Below are positions 47,199 to 58,330 of a stretch of DNA of 64,000 nt, piece after piece; position 1 is the first letter of the stretch; the number at the start of each line of letters is the position of its first letter. Under the pieces are notes generated by a model, which saw only the letters and a program-made list of their open reading frames with translations, searched no databases and was not told the origin of the DNA. Position numbers and translations under genes: made by a program. Where the stretch lies: assembly GCA_035235625.1 (NCBI GenBank), contig CP141140.1, forward strand, positions 54,183,351-54,247,350, given 5' to 3'. The DNA is from Saururus chinensis (taxonomy: Eukaryota; Streptophyta; Magnoliopsida; Piperales; Saururaceae).

Positions 47199-50100
47199 GA
47201 GGGAGAGAGAGGAAGAGAGTGAGGAGAGAGAGGAAGAGAGAGGGAGAGAGGGGAGAGAGATTGAGGAAAGGAGAGAGAGGGAGAGAGAGTGATAGAGAGA
47301 GAGGAGAGAATTAAAATTATATGTTATTTTTAAAAAATAAAAAAATATTAGCTACCCATAATAATATATATCGCTGGTAGTCATGGGCAATAGCGACGCA
47401 TAAGACTATGCATCGTTACTATCTAATATATTAACGACAAATGCATGTATGCGTCGCTACTAAAGTTATATAGTAGTGACGTATATAATATATGTTGCTA
47501 ATACTATACTAATAGCGACGCTCGGTACAAGCTTCGCTAATAATCTTTATTTTTTTAAAAAATATAAAGGCTATTAGTGACACTCGTATGAAGAGCGTCG
47601 CTAATAGCCTACATGGGCAAAATTTCGCCCACTCATAAAGCTCCCCCACCCCCCTCCTCCCACCCGTTCGTCCCTCGTCCAGTCATCTCCTTCCTTCGGC
47701 TCTCCTCTGTCCACCGCCGTCCCACCGTCCTCCGACACTGGCCGGGGAGAGGGGGCCAGAGGACGGCACTGCCCCATTGTCCTCCGGTCCCCCACCCCCC
47801 TCCTGCTCCCCCCGTTCTGCCCCCCTCCTCCCCCCCCCTTCGATTTTTAGAGGAGGGGGAAGGAGGGGAGCGGAGTTGGGGAGAGTGGGGGGTGGGGAGC
47901 GGGATTTCAGCTCCCTGCTGTCCTTTGGCCCCCCACCCCCCTCCTCCGTCCCCAGTGGCAGATTCAGGATTTTTGGTGAAGGGGGTCATGATTTAACAAA
48001 GCTTTAAATTTTTTTATTAAAATAATAAAGTTAATAATTAAGATATACTTAAGTAAAACATAAAGTTGAGATAAAAAATTAAAGTAATTATAAAAATTGT
48101 TAACAAAATACAATAAGCATTTAATATAAGTGTATATACCCATTTGACATCCTTGTAAACTTTATTTGCAATAATTTTTGATATTTATGAATCATGCATC
48201 TCAATCCCAAGAAATTAAAAGCTTCCTGTTTAAAAAAGACAAATAGTAATAGGAGATTAATTTTATTTTAAAACCTAACTAGTATAAACCTCATTAATGC
48301 AAAGAAAAACAAGAATACACAAATAAAAATAAATAATAAATAAATATAATAATAAAGACAATATTACCATTGAGATGGCAATTGCCCTCGTCGAGTCTTC
48401 ATATTTTGGAAGCGTTCGATGATCTTCTTATTATCAATTTTCTTGAAAATGTCATTCTCAATATATGTAATCAAGCAATCACTCATTAACTCATCTCCCA
48501 TTCGATTACGAAGCTTATTCTTCACAATATTCATTGCAGAAAATGCTCTTTTAACTGTAGCAGTTGCAATTGGAAGGGTTAATGCCAACTTTATGAGCAA
48601 ATAAACCAAAGGAAATCGTAAATTTTTTTTCTTCTCCACCATTTTCTTAGCAAGATCAACAATCCCAATTAAGTTTGAGAACTCATTATCAGACCGCATA
48701 TCCACAATATAAATATCCAATTGATCATCAAGGGTTGAGATATCCATTGCAGAGAATTCATGTGGATAAATTCTGGCAACAGAAAGTAATTTTTGTTTAT
48801 CATAAGCTAAGAAAGAATCTCTTGGATTAAGACATGATATACAAAGAAGCAACTCTGTATTCCTTTCTATGAAACGAGTGTTAAGTTCTTGGAGTTGTAT
48901 ATCAATAACAGTGTAGAACAAACCAACACGATAATAATGTAGGTTTGTAATTTGCTCTCCACGTCGTGACCTTCCGCGTGATATATACTTGTCATCCATA
49001 CAAGGAATATCAATATCATGTTGGTTACAAAATAAACAAATTTCAGTCATGATAGAGTCCCATCCATTATCTCTTAGTTCCAGCAATGTTTCCTTAGATG
49101 ATTCAACCAAAGCCATCACATTTACAATATCTTGGTCCTTTCATTGCAATGCTTTTGATAGATCATTGGTTACCCCTACAATCTTCTTCATAATATGCAA
49201 ATTGAAAACAAATTCAAAAGATAGCATATTATCAATTAAGGAATTTGCTTTGGCTCTCAACTCTCGCTCTTTGCCATCTTTATCAATAATATCAAGTACT
49301 CGAATCACAGCAAAAAACATGATGATAAAGCTTTGTAATGTACCATAATGTGAGCCCCAACGAGTGTCACATGGTCTTCTCAAGCTTGTTTCTTGGTTAA
49401 GTCCTTTCTTGGTCACTAAGTCACCACTCTCAACTGCTTTAGTAATATCTTTTAGTTGTTGTTCTCTGAGATTATCTCTGCGCTTACATGATGCTCCAAC
49501 AACATTTGTTATAGTGGAAAGCAAGTCAAAAAAATTACTTATTGCCTTGTTATTTTTTGCAATGGCAACAAGTGTTAATTGAAGACGATGAGCAAAACAA
49601 TGAATATAGTGTGCATATTCATTCTCATTCAAAATAAGTGCTTTTAGCCCATTAAACTCACCTTGCATGTTACTTGCACCATCATAACCTTTTCATCACA
49701 ATCTTTGTATACTTAATCCATGTTTGGAAAATAGTTCTTCAATTGCCTTTTTAAGCTCCACAACTGTTGTTTCTTTAACATGTATAAAGCCAATAACACG
49801 CTCAATCACACAACCTTGTTGATCTACATAACGTATAGCAACAACCATTTGTTCTTTAATGGACACATCACAAGATCCATCAACCAAAATAGTAAAAAAG
49901 GCATCCCCAAGATCATTAATGATAGCTACTACAGTCTCCATTGCAAATGAATTTATAATATTTTTCTGAATACTTGGCGCTGTCACTTTGTCATTTTGAG
50001 GAGCATTTTTTAGCACAACTCGTCCCACATCTCCACTTTTATGTGCAAAAAATTTTAGAAGTTCAAGAAAATTTCCTTGATTATATAAATCTTCTGATTC

Positions 50101-51175
50101 ATTATGACCACGAAAAGGTAAGCCTTGATTTAAAAGAAATCTAGTGCACTCAATTGATGCCTCCAACCGAGTAAGATATTCAAGTTTACTTTGCTCTTCT
50201 TGCTTCTTTAAAATTGTTCTGATGTGTTGCTCTTGATTTAATAAGTCTTGACCCATCTTGTAAGCTTTATTGTGAGAACTGTCTACTCCTCCTACATGAG
50301 CATCAATTCTTTCATATTTCTTCCAATTTCTAAATCCTTTGAGTACAAAAGCATCTTTACCCCCCACCTCTCCAAAAAGATAACAATATAGACAAAATAT
50401 TGCATCTTTATCCATGCTATATTCTAGCTAAGTGGGATGCTTATCAAACCAAATAGGATTAAAACGTCGTTGTATTCCTGAAAATTCACTTTGAGGGAAA
50501 CAGTGATTGTGTGTAACGACCCGTCTTCTAATTATGCTTAACCCGGGGGGTTAAGGGTAATTTGGTAATTTGATATCAGTGTTAGGGGGTTTCATTAGGT
50601 GAAATCCCCATATCCGGGTAAAGCTCGTAGTAACGAGTGTAACGAATCAAATTACGCGCAAAACGGAGGTTGGGAACAAAAGTTATGACCTCGAGAAGCG
50701 TGCAATATGGGCGGGACCCACTTTAAAAGTGCGAGATAACCTACCCATGTGGGGTCTAATTTTGAAGGGCTCGTCAATACGAGTCCATCGGTACCAAGAT
50801 CGTGCAATTCCGACTTCGGGATAAAAAGTTATCGCATTTTAAAGTTGGAATTGTATTTGAATGAAATAATAATAAAATATTCAAGAAAAGACGAAATAGC
50901 TCACGTCATCAGCCGAGTCGAGTCGCGCCTGAGCCGCTCAGGGGAGCCACGCACCTTGCGGCGGCGCGCGATCACGCGGCTGACCGTGTGACGTGCGCAG
51001 GATGCGCGCGTTGCGCGTTAGACGCGCGGCGCGATCGCGCTCGCCGCGCGCGACGCGAAGTGGCGCGCGCGCCACGCGCACTGACTTCGTTTTTGGCCCA
51101 ATTACGATGCGCCACGTGGTGCAAGCGCGTGCGCGCATCTTTCCTCTTCTCCCGTACGCTCGCATGCCAGTTTTC

Positions 51176-51183
51176 TATAAATA
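51176..51183 (+). promoter_or_regulatory. TATA box of family-A LTR (copy 3)
   Basis: TATAAATA directly after the CpG-rich block, in the position matching the TATA box at 4747 in copy 1. Confidence 0.55.
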
Positions 51184-51337
51184 GTTCATTTCGTTCATTT
51201 TTTTGGAGGAGTTTCTGGAGTCATTCTGCGTCCGTTTTCTTCCATTCAAAATGCGTTCTTAGCTAAATTAAGGGTGTTCTACGCAATGGAAGCGTCAATT
51301 CTTTGAGTTAGCAACCCTATATAGGGGAAACATCCCG

Positions 51338-51780
51338 GATCAAGGGGAGGTTATGTTCGCCGCCTACGGGCGTGAAAAGGGTAAAATATCTCCAGGTAAG
51401 GGGAAATTCTCCCACGTTTTCTCATCTTCCGTTATTCATTTCTTACTCATTTTAAGTCCGATTAGAGTCATTCAAGAGGCCTTCCTAGCTAATTCGAGGG
51501 TGAGCAACGCAATGGAAGCATCCACTCCTCGAATTATCAATGTTATGTAAGAGAAACATCCCAAGGGTAAGGGGAGGTTCTGCCCGTTGCCTACGAGCAC
51601 GGGAAGGGAAAAGTGTCTCTAGACAAGGGGAGGTTCTGTCCGCTGCCTACGGGTGCTGTGAGGGTAAAGTGTCTCCGGGTAAGGGGAGGTTCTGTCTTTC
51701 GTCTACGGACGCAAGAAGGGTAAAGTATTCCGAAGTTACAGGAGGTTCTGGCTGCAGTCTCTGGATCAGAAAGGGCGGAC
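51338..51780 (+). repeat. ~60 bp imperfect tandem repeats in the LTR
   Basis: About five units built around AAGGGGAGGTTCTGTCCG, CTGCCTACGGG and GGGTAAAGTGTCTCCGGG, at 51338-51400 and 51560-51780. The corresponding region of copy 2 (42890-43200) carries diverged units of the same type, so the repeat array is an old property of the family. Confidence 0.8.
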
Positions 51781-54700
51781 GCTCTGAGGAAACGAGCAAC
51801 TCCAAACATCGCCACTTCCGGAATTGGAGGGGAGTATGCTTTCCTGACCTTCTAGTTTAATATGCTTTATATGACTGCACATCTTGATTTATTTTGTTGT
51901 GATCTGAAATGCTCTCTGCTATGACTTGACATACTCTGATCTGATATGACCAGTATGGTCGGATAAAATCCGATATGATTTGATATGATCTGATAGGATC
52001 TGATATGATCCAACAGGCTCTATAGTGTGTTCTGCTCCGCTCTATGATAGAGTGGGATGTGTGTTTTGTTAGTATTCTTCTCACCTACGTGAGATGTGTA
52101 TTTTCTGATTTATTGGCTTCCATTTAACTCCGATGACTGATAAGATTTCCGTTGGATTCCGAATGAATCATTCAGATATAACGTATACGTATTTTATCGT
52201 ATATGATTTTCTGATGTTCGGTAAATGTATTAGCCATTAGGCAGAACTACGTTTGGATCCGATCGTATTGGAATAACGTCAGAGATGATATCCAATATGT
52301 ACGTAGGCAACCAACGATAAAATAACATTGGCCCGATCCAAATTAGTTATAAAATTAGGTTTGTTTTGATCTACGCACAACGGAACGTTAAAGCTCCGCA
52401 GTGCGCAGATGAACATTATGACTCTCACATTCAGAGTCTGCAGCTCCTGGTCAGTCGGTTTTAATATTTCTGCTTATTTTATACATTCCAATTCTGTCTT
52501 CCGAACTAACCCCGGTCTGGGTCAGGTGGTACGGGTCGGGGCTTTACATTGCGAGGTTGACAAGGACCCTTTTGTAAATAATATCTCCTAACAATGTCTT
52601 GGTCATTGGGATGAAATCTTGAAATCGGAGTTCGTAACCCAGGATCTGCTATTAATTCATCTACATTGACCCTTGATATATGTCTTTCATTCTTTTTAGT
52701 TTGATCTTTATCACCACTAGAAGTTGATGGTGTAGAACGAAGACACTCAGACTTTCTTTTGAGAAATTTATCCATTATTTAGGCAACAAGACCTGCTACT
52801 ATAACATGTTAAAAATCTATTATAACACAAAAAGATGCACAAAGATCTTTAATTACTAGCAATCATGACTTTTAACTTTTAATAACTAATAACCATTGCT
52901 TTTATGAATTTATTTTTTAAAATACAAATCTAATTAAGTAAAGACTAAAGAGTGAATTGAAATATTTATTTAGGGTTTAGGGTATAGACCGAAATAGCTA
53001 AATAGTTATTCATTCAAAGAGAAACATTAAATAGAATAGTAATTCAATCATAAAAAATTAAATGGTTAAATAATACTTGGAATAGCGATTAAGTTATTCA
53101 AATAATTGATTAGTCAAAGAGTAACTAAGTGAAATAATGATTCAATAAATTTAATAGTAAGTGAAATAGAATAAAATAGTGATTTAGGCATTAAAAAAAT
53201 CAAATAGAAATAGAACAAGAACTACACATATTTCATCTTATTTATTAAAAATATATTAAGTAAAAACACATATCTATCTCTCTTAACTCAGAAATTTATT
53301 ATCATTGCTAAAACTATCAAAAAAATTTAAAGCATTGATCTTCACATATAATTATAGCTTTCCTATGTCAATAAGCTAGATATGTTATATTCTTCACAAC
53401 CTGTAGAGCCTATTCAATAGAACTTATGACTGGCTTCTTCTCACGGCAAATACTTCTTGATTAAATCACCTTTTCCATACGCAATTTTTTCAAGTATTAT
53501 TTCAAAAATCGTAATGAAATAAAAACAAAAGCTACACATATTCTATCTTAATCATTATAAACCTATCTAAATAAAGACAAAAAATAATAATTATTTTTTA
53601 ACATAAAATGGCATTATATTCGCTTCATTGAATTCATTCAATGAATCAATTTTAGTCAAACTGTTAAAGCCCTATCAAGTAAAAGACAAAAGCCTTAAAT
53701 AAAAAATAATAATTAATTTTTAACATAGGATGGCATCATATGCTGCATTGAATTCATTTAATTTTAGTCAAAGCCCTATCAAGTAAAGACAAACCTATCA
53801 AACAAAGACAAAACTTAATTATTTTTTAAAAGTGTAAATTGGTACTTCACTCACAGAAAGGAATAGGGATTTAATAAAAATTATTATTGTAAAGAAGAAA
53901 AGACAAATTTCAATCATACCTGGTACCTTAATGAAGCGTAGAGGTAGAGCACAAAAATTAAACACGAAGTGGAGAGTGGAAAACGAAAATAGGCAGCACG
54001 AAAGAAAGAAGGACCGCCCCGAATCCCCAATAATTAATTTATATGAGTGGACTGGGGTTAGCGTGGGTTAGCAAGGGGTTAAATAAACTGGGGTCAACAT
54101 GGGTTTGGGTCAAATAAATTGGGGTCAATATGGGATAAATAATAATTACGTAACTTAAAGTATATAGAAATTATATGGGGGGTCTTAAAAAAATTAAAAG
54201 TCAAGGGGGTCATTTGACCCCCTACCCTACAATGTGCATCCGCCCCTGTCTGTCCCCTCTCCCTTCCCGAGTGGGCCCACCACCAGTGATTTTTTTTAAA
54301 ATTTTTGTCTTAGCAATGCATATAAAAGTGTCGCTAAAGCATTTTTTATTTTTTTTTCAATGTAGTAGCGACGTTTTGAAAAACATCACTAATACACAAA
54401 TTTTTTTAATATATTTTATTATTAGCGGTGCTTTGAATAAGTAATTTTTTTTTAAAAGCTTTATTATATTAGCGACGTGTCTAATTATGCCTCACTAATA
54501 AGTTATTTTTATTTTTTTTAAAAATATTTTTTATATTAGCGATGTATAGGATAACATCGCTAATAACTGATCATTAGCGACACTAAGAAATATATGTTGC
54601 TAATAATTCACTATTAGTGACGTTGTTTTATGCGTTGCTAAAAGAAAACTATTAGTGACACATAAATAAGTGTCGCTAATGTGACACTATTAACTACACT

Positions 54701-54848
54701 TTGTGTGAAGCATTACTAATAGGCAATAACGACTGGACTTTTTTCTACGCTTATGATAACGCTTTTTATGTGTCGCTAATAGTCATTAGCGATGCTTAAT
54801 TATTAGCAATGCATAAATCCGTCGCTAATAGTCTTTTTTGTTGTAGTG

Positions 54849-55132
54849 CTCCATCATTTGGCTAGGGGAGCTTGATAGGTCAATGGGATCAGAAAAGAGG
54901 AGAGATCTATGGAGATTTTGTCAATAGCAAAAAGGGCAAAGGGGGGTGGAGTGCATAAGCATTGTTGCTGCCATCATTGCCACTAGAGACGTGGAGGCCT
55001 CTTCTTTAATAGAGAAGGCACTACAGTGGGTGGGAGGAAGTGGCAGGAGGGGGGAGATAGAGTGTAATGATGAGAGAAACATATTGTTTGGGACCTATAT
55101 AACATATGCCATGAGAGAGAGAGACGTAAGGG
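54849..55132. other. Right flank of the CACTA element
   Basis: About 280 bp without a recognisable gene, followed by a hAT MITE. The sequence may continue the pre-insertion locus found left of 45981. Confidence 0.3.
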
Positions 55133-55808
55133 TAGGGCTGGTCGTGGACATCCACCGTCCACTGTCCGGCCGTGTTTGAGGTGTCCGTGGCCATGTCTGT
55201 GCGAATTCTTTTGTCCGCCAATTTTTAGATATGGCCATGGACAAAGACCTAGTCCGGCCGTTTGTCCGAGGTCCGATTAACTTTTAAATACAATATATAT
55301 TCTTATATGAAGGATAATTTTTATTTCTCCTCTACTTATTCTTAAACATTATTTTCTTATACTTAAATCTTTAACAATTTAAATACAATCATGTTAATGT
55401 TATATTTAAGTTCTTCTTTAAAGGTAGTTATTAAATATTTCTTTTGTCCCACATTGATAGCTCTATTTGGCTTTTCAAAATGAACTAATTTGTCTAATAG
55501 TAATACTACAAATAAAGAAGATGACAAATATAAATTTAAAAATTATTATTATATACTAAATTACTTATTCTAGAAATCATCACCCTTGCCTTACTTAGTT
55601 AAAGTCGTTAATATGACTCATTCTCTTCAACCATTTCAACCACTTCAACTTTCATCTAATTACCTAAGAGGCTATGTCCATGAACAATAGTCATGTCCAC
55701 CGAAAAAGAAGTTTTATCCATGGACAAAATGCCGACGAACAAATTGTTAGTGGACATAGACATGGATAAGCCTTTGTCCATTAACTATTTGGCCGACGAC
55801 TAGCCCTA
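55133..55808. mobile_element. hAT-type MITE (676 bp)
   Basis: Ends TAGGGCTGGTCGTGG / CCGACGACTAGCCCTA with a perfect 8-bp target duplication CGTAAGGG (55125-55132 and 55809-55816). Both ends are rich in GTCCG / CGGAC-type words (GTCCGGCCGT, TTTGTCCGAGG). Non-coding. Confidence 0.92.
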
Positions 55809-55915
55809 CGTAAGGGTGAGGACAAAAATGTTAAAAATTGGTAAAAATCTAAGAAATATAAATTCTTGCAAAAAAAAATTGAAAAATAGGAACCCATCCC
55901 ACAATAACCAGAACT

Positions 55916-56166
55916 TTAATAAAACCTTCCTAATTTTTATATACATGGACGGAGCCTTAAAATAGGGGGTTTCCACTTGTGGCTTTTAGAATCAAACACG
56001 CACTTATGGGCATTGACTAGTAATTACAGTAAGCAGTTTAATAAAACCTTCGTATTTTTTATATGCACGGACTGCCCTTAAAAATAGAGGGTTTCTACTC
56101 GTGGCTTTTAGAATCAAACAATAAGCACTTATGGGCATTGACTAGTAGTCGTTGCAGTAAGCATTC
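55916..56166. repeat. ~125 bp tandem duplication
   Basis: Two copies, about 55916-56037 and 56038-56166, each with AATAAAACCTTC, GTGGCTTTTAGAATCAAACA and CACTTATGGGCATTGACTAG. They are about 90 percent alike by eye. No function is apparent. Confidence 0.85.
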
Positions 56167-58330
56167 TTGAATTTTAATAGCTGAATTGGGTTTAGCTTAA
56201 ATCAAGTTAGTTCTCTATTATACATGGGCCTCACAAGAAAATTACATGAACAACCCATTTAAGACGAACAACACGCCACAAGTGAAATTTAAGCCCAACG
56301 GAAAAAATCCTACAGAGTGAAGAGTGGCCACTTAATGAACAAACCCATACCGGCCAAGCCCATCATCTTCTTCCTTAAAAACATCGTTTCAGAGATTAGA
56401 GAATACTAACTAAAACAAAATAAAAACTAGTTGCATTAACTTCACGTTATCGAGTTGGTCACCAGCAGCCTTGGGGAATTGTTTTTGTTCTTTTGAAAAT
56501 GAGTTCAGCACAAAAAATACATGTGAGCGCTTGATATTTGAGATCGACGGCTAGTACCAATACCACTGGGACTAATGCACACATTATCAAAGCGGAGGCC
56601 ATTGACATTGTTAGCTCCGGGTACCTATTCCTTGGGCAAGGTGGAGAGGGTGGTGGTGATCTTAGGTAGGTTTCACCAATAATTATGAGTGTTGTTAAAA
56701 TTTTAAAAAAACTATTTCTCACTTGAATCTGTAAAGATTTCTATGGGATTTAATGTATTCCACTTATAAAGACTTAAAATGGAACCCAAATCTTAAAAAA
56801 TATGTGAAAAGTAAGATATTGCCATAAATACGGAAAATTATGAAAAATCATTGAAAAATTCTGAAACTCATGCTTTTACTAAGTGATTTGCTCGGACACA
56901 GCATGTGAGATGAAAAGATTTACAGGATCTTCACTTAACTTAAGATTAAGCACAATTAACTTAAATTAGCAAAACAAAAGGGTGCCTTTTCCCCTCATCT
57001 TGTATTTCAATCATGGCTATATGGACCCCATAATATATGCAAATTTTCTTCCTTAACTCTACCCCATCCTCCCTCCTGGTGTCGGCACCAACGGCAAGCA
57101 TTCTAGCTTCCCCTCACATCACGGCACCACTAGCTTGACCTCAGCTTGAGCCCTATGGATTGCGCCTTCCCCTCCTTTTTCTCTTCTTCCTCCTTCTCTA
57201 CCGCTGGAGAATGAAGAAGAAGAGAGGAGGAGGATAGGGCCGATGAGCCATAGTTGTGGGGGAGGGAGATAGGGTCGTTGTAGGAGCTGCTGCCACAGTT
57301 GGAAAGGAGATGTGTGTTTTCTAGTTGAGGTAGTAAGTGAAACAAATAGTGGTGAGGTTCTTGGGTTGGGAGAGCAAGTAAAAAAATATTAAATATTTCA
57401 TTTTCTTAGGGTATTGAAGAGTTTTATGGGGTTCAAATAGACATGTTTATTTTTGAATTTATTAAATAAACCATGAAACTTTTGATTTTCCAATGCCAAA
57501 AATGGGCTCACATTTGGAAACATACTAATTCACTAAGTTGTAATCTTCCAATTAATTTGTTGAGCATGTCAATCGTATCTGCATGGGTTGTGGCCACTGC
57601 CTGCGGCTAGTGGCTAGATTTGGCCATTGAGTGTAGCTCCCAACCCGCCCTGCCCACCACTGGTCGGCTGCACAAGGCCAGATCAAACCTTGGCTTGGCT
57701 GCCACCATGCCGCAGGTGTCGTGGCCCTACCTCTGGTAGTGTCCACTACCAAAGAAATAAAAATGCAGCTAGTGCCTGTAATTGAAAGCCAGTTGTTGGC
57801 ACTAGTGCCGGAGAAGAAGACATGAGGTGTAGGGGTGGGCAGTAGCTAAATAATTTGGGGGGATTTGGTAATAAAAAATATCAATAAATTTTTTATTTTT
57901 GGGGTACTTAGGCATAGGAAATAGACACGTTCTTTATATCATTACTTCCTCCCTCCTATATTAATTACTACATTTAAAAAAATTATATTTTTTATTAAAT
58001 AATAAAATCCACATTTAAGAAAGCTTATAATTCTCTTTTTTTTAAGTACCCGTCTACTTAAATGTAACAAAAGAGACAGAGCTATTAATATGAAACAAAC
58101 TTTTTTTTTAAATAAAGCCATTAATTTAATTTAATACAGAGGTTATCCAAACCAGCCGTCAAATTTGTTTCTTAATTCCATCTTTAACACTGAATCAATG
58201 AGGACTTACCCTTTTGACTCCAGACTTTGGCTTTCCCCACCATTATTAGTTATTACACATGAAAGGATCCCATCAACAAGATAACAAAGACATGTTTGAT
58301 CTCAGGCAAATATTCTCGCCTGAAAAGTCC
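56167..58330. other. Intergenic region downstream of gene 2
   Basis: About 2.2 kb with no convincing gene. Short frames at 56459-56722, 57130-57345 and 57552-57752 lack recognisable domains and lie in compositionally biased DNA. TCCCTCCTATATTAATTACT near 57952 resembles one end of a Stowaway-like MITE, with a weak partner near 58100. A poly(A) signal for gene 2 could not be placed. Confidence 0.35.

Larger units (their letters stand above)
50512..52548 (+). mobile_element. Solo LTR, family A, copy 3 (2037 bp), inside the hAT transposase gene
   Basis: Starts TGTAACGACCCG and ends GGGTCGGGGCTTTACA, with 5-bp target duplication TTGTG (50507-50511) / TTGCG (52549-52553); the mismatch is again CpG versus TpG. 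It has the conserved block CTCGTCAATACGAG near 50770, a CpG-dense segment (50900-51130), a TATA box, then ~60 bp tandem repeats. No internal retrotransposon genes. Confidence 0.92.
48364..52775 (-). pseudogene. hAT transposase (DUF4371 / hAT dimerisation type), inactivated
   Basis: The N-terminal part starts at 52775 (MDKFLKRKSECL...) and reaches the LTR at 52548. Coding resumes below 50507 and continues in one frame to the stop at 48364. Leaving out the LTR and one copy of its target duplication, the two parts are in frame (227 + 91 nt) and total about 789 codons, close to intact family members. Landmarks in order: GIQRRFNPIWFDKHP; a DGSCDVSIKEQ block; GYDGASNMQG; CDTRWGSHYGTL; and the C-terminal dimerisation region TLPIATATVKRAFSAMNIVK. 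Four in-frame stops break it: 50428-50430 (TAG where family members usually have Trp), 49696-49698, 49693-49695 and 49141-49143 (all TGA). It resembles plant proteins often labelled zinc-finger MYM-type 1-like. It cannot be functional. Confidence 0.9.
47953..54248 (-). mobile_element. hAT-superfamily transposon with broken transposase and nested LTR
   Basis: Ends CAGTGGCAGATTCAGGA and, inverted, CAGGGGCGGATGCACATTG; flanked by an 8-bp target duplication TCCGTCCC (47945-47952) / TCTGTCCC (54249-54256), 7 of 8 matching. The single mismatch is a CpG-to-TpG change. It encodes one transposase on the minus strand (48364-52775). The remaining 52776-54248 is AT-rich non-coding subterminal DNA. Length is 6296 bp, of which 2042 bp is the later LTR insertion plus its duplication. 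It lies inside the CACTA element. Confidence 0.92.
45981..54848. mobile_element. CACTA element, both ends present, with nested hAT element
   Basis: The left end CACTACAACAAAATATACT and right end ...CTTTTTTGTTGTAGTG are inverted repeats typical of plant CACTA/En-Spm elements. The flanking triplets are ATC and CTC, so the 3-bp target duplication matches at two of three bases. Subterminal motifs (TAGCGACGC / GCGTCGCTAATAG) are dense at 46000-46370, 47340-47610 and 54300-54840. Removing the hAT element and its 8-bp duplication leaves about 2.56 kb with no coding capacity, so it is non-autonomous. The GGGCAAAATTTCGCCC region near 47614 matches similar spacers of the CACTA element ending at 17898, placing both in one family. 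Confidence 0.88.

Noticed and set aside
47601..48007. Open frames on both strands in the GC-rich CACTA spacer
   Set aside because: Proline/glycine low complexity ending at the hAT insertion; not conserved in the related CACTA spacer near 7200-7920.
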